Positions 45,463 to 51,375 of a DNA stretch of 51,375 bases are shown here, one piece after another; the first letter of the stretch is position 1; each line of letters opens with the position of its first letter. The notes beneath the pieces were generated by a model. The model was not told the origin of the DNA. It worked only from the letters and a program-made list of their open reading frames with translations, and ran no database searches. The DNA is from an uncultured Erythrobacter sp. (GTDB lineage Bacteria; Pseudomonadota; Alphaproteobacteria; Sphingomonadales; Sphingomonadaceae), in contig CALBWA010000028.1 of the NCBI GenBank assembly GCA_937969505.1, forward strand, positions 1-51,375, written 5' to 3'. Position numbers and translations under genes: made by a program.

Positions 45463-46316
45463 CCGATGCCTCCCATCAGATTGTGGCCGATTTGCTGGCC
45501 GAGCGCACAGGACAGCAATTGACGCAAAGTCGAATGTGGCGCGTGGAGACTGCTCTGTCAGCCGTTTATCGCGAATGCGGCATCAGCAATATCGACCAGC
45601 TCGTTTGTTTACTCGATCAGCAGACAGAGCGACAATTGCCGGGGAAAGTTGTCGAGGCACTGCTCAACAACGAAACCTATTTCTATAGAGACAAGCCGAC
45701 TTTCGATCAGCTGCCCGAGACGGTACTGCCCCTCTTGGCGCAAGCGCGCGAGCGCACACGAAAGCTGTCGATCTGGTGTGCAGGTTGCTCAACCGGACAA
45801 GAGGCACTGTCGCTGGCCATGCTTTTTGCAGATCAGGCTGCTGATTGGGCTGACTGGACCATCGACATCTTGGGGACCGATGTCTCTGGCAAGGCAATCA
45901 GCGCTGCACAATCGGGTCATTACAGCCAGTTTGAGGTGCAGCGCGGCCTCAGCGTCAGCCAGATGCTGCGTCACTTTCGAGAGGAAGACGGGGGCTGGAA
46001 AATTGATGAGAAGACAGTCGCCAACGTCAGTTATCGCCAGCACAACATTTTGACTGAGCCGCCTGCAAACACCCACTTTGATCTGATCCTTTGTCGCAAC
46101 GTTTTGCTGTATTTCGATGCCGGGACGCGCGCGCGCGCATTTGACCGGCTCCACCGCGCGGTTGCTGCCGATGGCTTCTTGATGCTTGGTGCCGGAGAGA
46201 CTGTAGTCGGTCAGACCAACGTTTTTTCTCATGCGCCAGGTCTTGCAAGCCTGTACCAACCCGTCGCCAGGCACGAGCAAAAACTGCGCGAAGCTGGCTT
46301 TGCCGCTGCGCATTGA
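45453..46316 (+). CDS. cheR: Chemoreceptor methyltransferase CheR
   Basis: Methylates receptor glutamates with S-adenosylmethionine. I chose ATG 45453 behind GAGGTG; the protein has 287 residues. It has an N-terminal helical domain, then NNETYFYRD, the SAM-binding IWCAGCSTGQEALSLAM, DILGTDVS, and LILCRNVLLYFD. No C-terminal TPR or tether is present. The receptor encoded downstream lacks the WxxxF tether at its C-terminus. cheD is absent from the cluster. Confidence 0.94.
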   Translation: MQLTDASHQIVADLLAERTGQQLTQSRMWRVETALSAVYRECGISNIDQLVCLLDQQTERQLPGKVVEALLNNETYFYRDKPTFDQLPETVLPLLAQARERTRKLSIWCAGCSTGQEALSLAMLFADQAADWADWTIDILGTDVSGKAISAAQSGHYSQFEVQRGLSVSQMLRHFREEDGGWKIDEKTVANVSYRQHNILTEPPANTHFDLILCRNVLLYFDAGTRARAFDRLHRAVAADGFLMLGAGETVVGQTNVFSHAPGLASLYQPVARHEQKLREAGFAAAH

Positions 46317-46329
46317 AGGTAAATTTTGG

Positions 46330-46349
46330 CTTAACCTTTCTTTAGCGAA
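46330..46349 (+). promoter_or_regulatory. TTAACC-core motif shared with the CHASE2-EAL gene (CtrA-like?)
   Basis: GCTTAACCTTTC followed by TTTAGCGA, 18 of 20 bases identical to 7007-7026. It lies 68 bases before the GGDEF-EAL start, in the 101-base gap after cheR. Read on the other strand it is CTAA-N7-TTAAG, one base from a full CtrA site. Confidence 0.5.
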
Positions 46350-46417
46350 ACCGGGATAGAACCACTTATGGTTGGGCCAGTGTGGGACATGGCGAGACAG
46401 CTGAACCGGGGGATTGA

Positions 46418-47959
46418 GTGGATCGCATTTACAGCCTGATAGGAGGAAGAACCACAGCGATAGCCGTTGTGCCTTTGCTCATCATATCGGCCCTGTTCGG
46501 CTTGCTGTCGCTCGCTGTATACTGGAGCGACGAGATCGCTTTCATCTCCCCGGCATCACTGCTGATTTCCTGCATAGTCGTCTATGCCGCCACCATCTTC
46601 TGGTTGGGCCGTGCAGGTGTTGCCAATGTCCAGCAGCTCGAGGACATCAGCAACACCGATAGCTTATGCCTTCTGCCCAACCGGCGCGCGCTGCATGCCG
46701 ACATTCTGCGAGATGCGGGCCCCGGCGATGAAGTGGCGTTGGCGCTGATTGACCTCGACGGGTTCAAGCTGGTCAATGATCACTATGGCCATTTCGTCGG
46801 CGATCAATTGATCCGTGAATGCGCTGTGGTCTTGAAGAAACACTGCGAGCCAGAGGCCAAGTGCTATCGCTTGGGCGGAGATGAGTTTGCTGTCGCCATG
46901 ATCGGGCCAGTGGCTGGCACCATTCTGGAAGGCATGTGTCGCTCGCTCATCGAAAACCTGGCCAAGCCAATCAATATCGGTGAACGCCGGATTGCCATAG
47001 GGGCCAGCGTTGGCCTTTCGCGTTCCTCGGGCGATGACAATATTACGGCGTCAGAATTGCTGCGCCGATCCGATGTGGCAATGTATGCTTCCAAGCGCGG
47101 CGGTCGCAACCGGTGCACCTGGTTCAATGACAGTTTTGACCGCAGTCGCGAAGCCTTGCGACGCATGGAAGATGAACTGCGCCAAGCTCTGGTGAATGAG
47201 GAATTCACCATCCACTACCAGCCGCTTGTGGACGCAGAAACACGCGCAATCACAGCGGTTGAATCGTTGCTTCGCTGGAATCGCGCTGATGGACAATCCG
47301 TGGGTCCGAATGTCTTCATTCCCGTGGCTGAGGAATCCGGGTTGATCAATGCAATCGGTCTGTGGGTGCTTCGCCGCGCCTGCACCGATGCGCTGCAATG
47401 GGACGGAATAACGCTGTCGGTCAATATTTCTGCCGCCCAGCTCCGCAACCCGGAATTCCCCGTCCAATTGGGCCATATTCTGGAAGAGACCGGCTTTTCG
47501 CCGGAGCGCCTCGATCTTGAAATCACCGAGACCTGCCTGATCCTTGATCCGGTTGTGGCAGAACGCAGTCTGGACGTTATTCGCGGCTTTGGCGTCAATG
47601 TTTCGCTCGATGACTTTGGCACTGGCTACGCCTCAATCGGTTTCTTGCGGCAGTTCCGGTTTGAAAAACTCAAATTGGATCGATCACTTGTGGTCCAGGC
47701 TGGCGAAGATGAAGGGTCCCGAGCCATGATGCTCTCGACCATCAGCATGGCTCGCGCGCTGAATATGGGCGTCACCGCAGAAGGCGTTGAGACCGAAGCA
47801 CAAGCTGATCTCGTGCGATTGGCCGGATGCGACCAGATTCAAGGCTGGCTATATTACAAGGCCATGCCATCTCAAGACATTGATGGCCTGCTCGGTACCA
47901 ACAAACACGACACAAATACGGCCGCAAATGGCGGCCAATTCGGAGGCAATGCAGCATGA
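46418..47959 (+). CDS. GGDEF-EAL bifunctional c-di-GMP enzyme
   Basis: A 513-residue membrane protein. Two helices at about 14-36 and 43-65 have almost no periplasmic loop. The GGDEF domain (about 75-240) has an intact RLGGDEF (151-157) and the substrate Asp of [11 protein letters not shown], but no RxxD inhibitory site before it. The EAL domain (about 245-505) reads ESL (282-284) instead of EAL; other catalytic residues are kept ([30 protein letters not shown]). Both activities look possible. It starts at GTG behind GGGGG. Its stop overlaps the chemoreceptor start (ATGA), which ties it to chemosensing. Confidence 0.9.
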   Translation: MDRIYSLIGGRTTAIAVVPLLIISALFGLLSLAVYWSDEIAFISPASLLISCIVVYAATIFWLGRAGVANVQQLEDISNTDSLCLLPNRRALHADILRDAGPGDEVALALIDLDGFKLVNDHYGHFVGDQLIRECAVVLKKHCEPEAKCYRLGGDEFAVAMIGPVAGTILEGMCRSLIENLAKPINIGERRIAIGASVGLSRSSGDDNITASELLRRSDVAMYASKRGGRNRCTWFNDSFDRSREALRRMEDELRQALVNEEFTIHYQPLVDAETRAITAVESLLRWNRADGQSVGPNVFIPVAEESGLINAIGLWVLRRACTDALQWDGITLSVNISAAQLRNPEFPVQLGHILEETGFSPERLDLEITETCLILDPVVAERSLDVIRGFGVNVSLDDFGTGYASIGFLRQFRFEKLKLDRSLVVQAGEDEGSRAMMLSTISMARALNMGVTAEGVETEAQADLVRLAGCDQIQGWLYYKAMPSQDIDGLLGTNKHDTNTAANGGQFGGNAA

Positions 47960-49371
47960 ACATGCGCTCGGATCCCGATCAGTTCCTGATCGACTATGAA
48001 CCAACCGATCAGGCGTATCGCTACAGCGAAGATGTCGACGTGGTGACGGGGTGGTTTCGCCGCCTCAGCACCGGCGGGAAGGTCATTCTCGTGGCCGGCA
48101 CCCCATTTCTGAGTGTCCTGATCACTGCCGCGGTAGCTTATTTCGCTATTGATTCCATCATGCAGGATATTGTCGATGGCAATCTCGATTCCCTGGCTAA
48201 CAACCTTGATAAGGCGCAAAGGCTACAATCGTGGTTGATCGGGGCAGCTTTGGCCGGTGTTTTGATGTTTCTGCTGGTCATGTTGGTGGTGCACAAGGAC
48301 ATCATCAGGGCGTCGCGCCAATTGATCGACGCCATGCAACGCATTTCCAACCGGGAACTCGACCTGGTGGTGCCCCATCGTGATCGGATCGACGAGTATG
48401 GCGAGATCGCCCTGGCGGTCGAGAAATTCCGGCTCACGACCCTGCGCATGGTCGAAATGGATGAAGAACGTGCCGCTGCGCTCGAGAAGAATCTCAAGGA
48501 AAAGGATCGTTCGGGGGAAGAGCGGGCCAAACTGCTCGACAGTGTCGCCTCGGACTTTGAGCAAACCGTTGGTAACATCATTCATGGTGTCGCCAGCGCG
48601 TCGACCCAATTGCAGACAACCGCTGCTAAAATGTCCGAGTCTGCCGAGCAGTCCACGCAGCGCAGCAGCCGCGTTATAAAATCCATGGAGGAAGCCAATG
48701 CTGGCGCGACCTCTGCCGCAGCTGCAAGTGACGAATTCGCAATGTCGATTGGCGAGATCAGCCGACAGGCGGCAAGTTCGGCCGACATGGCACGCAAAGC
48801 CACCGAAAGCGCAAGCGAGGCTGACCAGACCATTTCCGCTCTTGCCAGCTCTGCCGAGCAGGTCGAAGCCATTGTTGAGTTGATTCAGTCCATTGCTCAG
48901 CGCACCAATCTTCTAGCTCTTAATGCTTCCATTGAGGCCGCTCGCGGCGGCGAAGCCGGGCGCGGATTTGCTGTGGTGGCAGCCGAAGTCAAGGAATTGG
49001 CGATGCAGACCACGCGTGCGACTGAACAGGTTGCGGACCAGATACGGTCAATGCAAGACACCACCGGGGCCAGCGTATCTGCTTTGCGCAATATCGTTGA
49101 CCAGATCCAGAAGCTCGAAAGCACGGCGATTTCGATTGCCAGTGCCGTCGATCAGCAATCCGTTGCCGGTCAGGATCTGGCCAAAAGCATCGATCTGGCC
49201 GCCAGTGCAACCGACCGCGTGGCGAGCCATATGGCCGAAGTGAACGAGTTGACGCTTTCGACCGGTGCTGCTGCGACCCAGGTTCTCAGTTCGGCAACCG
49301 AGCTAAAAAGCGAGGCTACCAATTTGCATGCGGAGATGCGGGCTTTTCTGACTCAGGTGCGCTCAGGGTGA
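47956..49371 (+). CDS. Methyl-accepting chemotaxis protein with minimal periplasmic loop
   Basis: A 471-residue chemoreceptor. TM1 is at 43-65 and TM2 at 93-113, with only about 27 residues between, too few for a ligand domain. A HAMP domain (about 113-165) and a coiled-coil signalling domain follow; the hairpin tip [20 protein letters not shown] is intact and can bind CheA and CheW. A 42-residue cytoplasmic N-terminus precedes TM1 and may take part in sensing. No C-terminal CheR tether is seen. Its ATG overlaps the GGDEF-EAL stop. It may sense membrane state, or signals from the coupled c-di-GMP enzyme. Confidence 0.92.
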   Translation: MNMRSDPDQFLIDYEPTDQAYRYSEDVDVVTGWFRRLSTGGKVILVAGTPFLSVLITAAVAYFAIDSIMQDIVDGNLDSLANNLDKAQRLQSWLIGAALAGVLMFLLVMLVVHKDIIRASRQLIDAMQRISNRELDLVVPHRDRIDEYGEIALAVEKFRLTTLRMVEMDEERAAALEKNLKEKDRSGEERAKLLDSVASDFEQTVGNIIHGVASASTQLQTTAAKMSESAEQSTQRSSRVIKSMEEANAGATSAAAASDEFAMSIGEISRQAASSADMARKATESASEADQTISALASSAEQVEAIVELIQSIAQRTNLLALNASIEAARGGEAGRGFAVVAAEVKELAMQTTRATEQVADQIRSMQDTTGASVSALRNIVDQIQKLESTAISIASAVDQQSVAGQDLAKSIDLAASATDRVASHMAEVNELTLSTGAAATQVLSSATELKSEATNLHAEMRAFLTQVRSG

Positions 49372-49390
49372 AAAAGCCTGTGCGCGGCGC

Positions 49391-50590
49391 TTACTCGGCG
49401 TTTGCCGGCCCCTGTGCGTCGCGCCATTCGCGCTTGATCTTCTTCGCCAGACTCCATTTGTGCACCTCGGTCGGTCCATCATAGATGCGGAAGGCGCGGA
49501 TTTCGCGGAACAGTTGCTCAACAATCGTATCGCCGGTCACGCCGGTGCCACCCATTACCTGAACGCAGCGGTCAGCGACTTGAAAAAGAGTTTCAGCGAC
49601 GAATGTTTTCGCCATTGAACTTTCGGTCGTGCCCAAGTCTCCGGTGTCCAGAACTTCTGCACACCAGTCGATCATCAGCGCGCAAGCCTTCATATCGATC
49701 TTGTTCTGGGCAAGCATGAAGCCGACCCCTTCATGGTCGATCAGGCTCTTGCCAAAAGCTTGTCTGCGACAGGCATAGTCGGTTGCGATTTCCTGAGCAC
49801 GCTCGGCCACGCCAAGCCAGCGCATGCAATGCGTCAACCGAGCAGGTGCAAGACGAATCTGCGCGTATTTAAACCCCTCGCCGGCCTCGCCCAGCATCTG
49901 GTCAGCCGGCACCCGCAAGTTTTCTATCGCAATAACAGCGTGTCCACCCGGCATGGAGCTGTCGATAGTGTCAAGAACACGCTCTATGCGGATCGCGGGG
50001 TCCGGTAGATCGACCAAAAACATGCAGGCCCCGCCTTCTGATCCGGGCTCTTCGGATTTGGCCATGATGATACCGACCTTGGCGCCCTCGGCCCCGGTGA
50101 TGAACGCCTTTCGGCCATTGATTACCCAGTGATTGCCATCCAGCTTGCAGGTTGTCTGCATTAACGAGGGATCGGATCCCGCTCCGCCATCTTCGGCAGG
50201 CTCCGTCATGAAAAAAGCCGAGCGCGCGTCACCCGACACCATAGGCGCCAGGAAACGGTCCTTTATCGCCGGATCGGCGACCTTGCCGAGCAGATACATA
50301 TTGCCCTCATCGGGTGCCATTACATGACAAGCTATGGGTCCTAATGGGGAGAGGCCGCTCTTACGCAGAATGAGTGCCGTTTCCGCATGGCTGAAGTGCG
50401 ATCCATCTTCGCGAATATGGGGGACTAGCAAGCCTTCACCCTTGGCAAGTTCCCGCAGCTCGACTCCGAGATCATCGGAAGGCCCATGCGAACCGCAGCG
50501 AGGGTCTTTCTCGAATGGAGCGACCGTTTCACGAACGAATGTTTCCACCCGATCGGCAATGTTTCGCGCAGCGTCGGAAATTTGTGCCAT
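49391..50590 (-). CDS. Acyl-CoA dehydrogenase (ACAD10/11-like branch)
   Basis: A 399-residue FAD enzyme that introduces a trans-2 double bond into acyl-CoA. FFMTEPAEDGGAGSDPSLMQT is the FAD-binding signature, followed by WVINGRKAFITGA. The C-terminal CVQVMGGTGVTGDTIVEQLF and RIYDGPTEVHKWSLAK are typical of the branch where the residue before Gly is Asp (YDG) rather than the Glu of medium-chain enzymes. It converges with the chemoreceptor gene with a 19-base gap. It lies downstream of the rRNA operon end on the same strand, but a terminator separates them. Confidence 0.92.
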   Translation of the reverse strand: MAQISDAARNIADRVETFVRETVAPFEKDPRCGSHGPSDDLGVELRELAKGEGLLVPHIREDGSHFSHAETALILRKSGLSPLGPIACHVMAPDEGNMYLLGKVADPAIKDRFLAPMVSGDARSAFFMTEPAEDGGAGSDPSLMQTTCKLDGNHWVINGRKAFITGAEGAKVGIIMAKSEEPGSEGGACMFLVDLPDPAIRIERVLDTIDSSMPGGHAVIAIENLRVPADQMLGEAGEGFKYAQIRLAPARLTHCMRWLGVAERAQEIATDYACRRQAFGKSLIDHEGVGFMLAQNKIDMKACALMIDWCAEVLDTGDLGTTESSMAKTFVAETLFQVADRCVQVMGGTGVTGDTIVEQLFREIRAFRIYDGPTEVHKWSLAKKIKREWRDAQGPANAE

Positions 50591-50695
50591 GAAGCTGTGT
50601 CCCCTTGATATTAAGCAAACCGTCTAGGCAATGCTGCGCACCAAACAACCTAGGCATTTCGGCAGGGAGAGCCCTTTGTAGGGTTGGTCAAGGCA

Positions 50696-50729
50696 CAAAA
50701 AACCCGCCAAGGGAGGGCTCCCCAGGCGG
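50696..50729 (-). terminator. Intrinsic terminator of the rRNA operon
   Basis: On the minus strand CCGCC...GGCGG closes an inner GGGA/TCCC stem, followed by G and a TTTTTT run. It lies 18 bases after the initiator tRNA and should end the rrn transcript before the acyl-CoA dehydrogenase gene. Confidence 0.85.
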
Positions 50730-50746
50730 CTATTGTTTGATTTCGG

Positions 50747-50823
<77 letters not shown>

Positions 50824-50834
50824 GCACCGATTAT

Positions 50835-50883
50835 GCGTCTGCTAGAGACGCCAAAAGGGCTGCCCTGGTGGGGTCAGCCCTTT
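50835..50883 (-). terminator. Double hairpin between 5S rRNA and tRNA-fMet
   Basis: AAAGGGCTG/CAGCCCTTT (50854-50862 with 50875-50883) is a 9-base-pair stem followed on the minus strand by TTTT then GG. Directly after it, GCGTCT/AGACGC (50835-50851) forms a second hairpin with a 5-base loop. They may act as a partial terminator or as RNase processing signals. Confidence 0.55.
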
Positions 50884-50922
50884 GACTAGTGAATGGGTTT
50901 ACCGTGCATCCGCCGGCTGCAA

Positions 50923-51037
50923 TGCCTGGCGGCGACCTACTCTTCCAACGCTTGAGCGCAAGTACCATCGGCGCTGTCTGGTTTCACGGCCGAGTTCGAG
51001 ATGGGATCGGGTGGGTCACAGACGCTATGGCCACCAA
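50923..51037 (-). rRNA. rrf: 5S ribosomal RNA
   Basis: About 115 bases. The 5' TTGGTGGC pairs with 3' GCCGCCAGG to form helix I, and the conserved core CCCATCTCGAACTCGG and AAGAGTAGGTCGCCGCC are present. End positions are good to about three bases. Confidence 0.95.
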
Positions 51038-51197
51038 GCAATGAAGCAGGCGGATGCAAGCTGACCACAAGGCAAAGCCTTGCGGAAAGCAAACGGGTTT
51101 AAATCGATGTATTGTTGGGCGTATCTGGCTGGAGTCATCCTCCCACCAAACGTCTCCACCCGATAAACGGGACAGGATTGACGTTGATGGTGCAGAT

Positions 51198-51375
<178 letters not shown>

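Overview
The window looks like chromosomal DNA of an alphaproteobacterium of the order Sphingomonadales, most likely the Erythrobacteraceae. The signs are a zwf-edd-glk Entner-Doudoroff block like that of Zymomonas, an RcdA-type cell-cycle adaptor, DUF465 and DUF1465 proteins, a ptsP-type nitrogen PTS enzyme I, and a 23S-5S-tRNA-fMet end of an rRNA operon. Genes are packed tightly, with many 1 to 10 base overlaps. I see no prophage, insertion sequence, CRISPR array or integrative element. The placement is inferred from gene content and protein flavour, not from a database search.

Layout. 1-7 kb: housekeeping genes: end of a photolyase-like gene, a sulfotransferase, serS-surE, a potassium channel, a DUF1761 protein and rimO. 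7-10.5 kb: a CHASE2-EAL c-di-GMP phosphodiesterase, then a very small independent transcription unit encoding a 16-residue peptide, then a transglutaminase-like protein. 10.6-17.7 kb: zwf, edd and glk, followed by a very divergent PEP carboxylase-like gene. 17.7-23.4 kb (minus strand): ptsP, a RodZ-like protein, a YbgF/CpoB-like protein and tilS, whose start is unusual. 23.5-36.6 kb: small conserved genes (a divergent DUF465 pair, rcdA), glpK, an MBL hydrolase, nadA, membrane proteins, an ene-reductase, a lipoprotein with lipB, an MFS transporter and arsC. 36.7-41 kb: a TonB-dependent siderophore receptor behind two Fur-like boxes, an orphan 2Fe-2S subunit and a MATE exporter.

41-49.4 kb is the most system-like region: cheA-cheW-cheY-cheB-cheR, then a GGDEF-EAL protein translationally coupled to a chemoreceptor that has almost no periplasmic domain. 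No flagellar genes are present. The CheA carries an extra C-terminal CheW-like segment and a receiver-like segment without a phospho-acceptor. The promoter regions of the two c-di-GMP genes, 39 kb apart, share a near-identical 20-base motif with a TTAACC core. CtrA-like half-sites also lie before cheA and before the 16-residue peptide gene. Together with rcdA, this suggests cell-cycle (CtrA) control of a chemosensory/c-di-GMP module; that link is inference.

49.4-51.4 kb: an acyl-CoA dehydrogenase, then (minus strand) initiator tRNA, 5S rRNA and the 3' end of 23S rRNA, with hairpins between them and a strong terminator.
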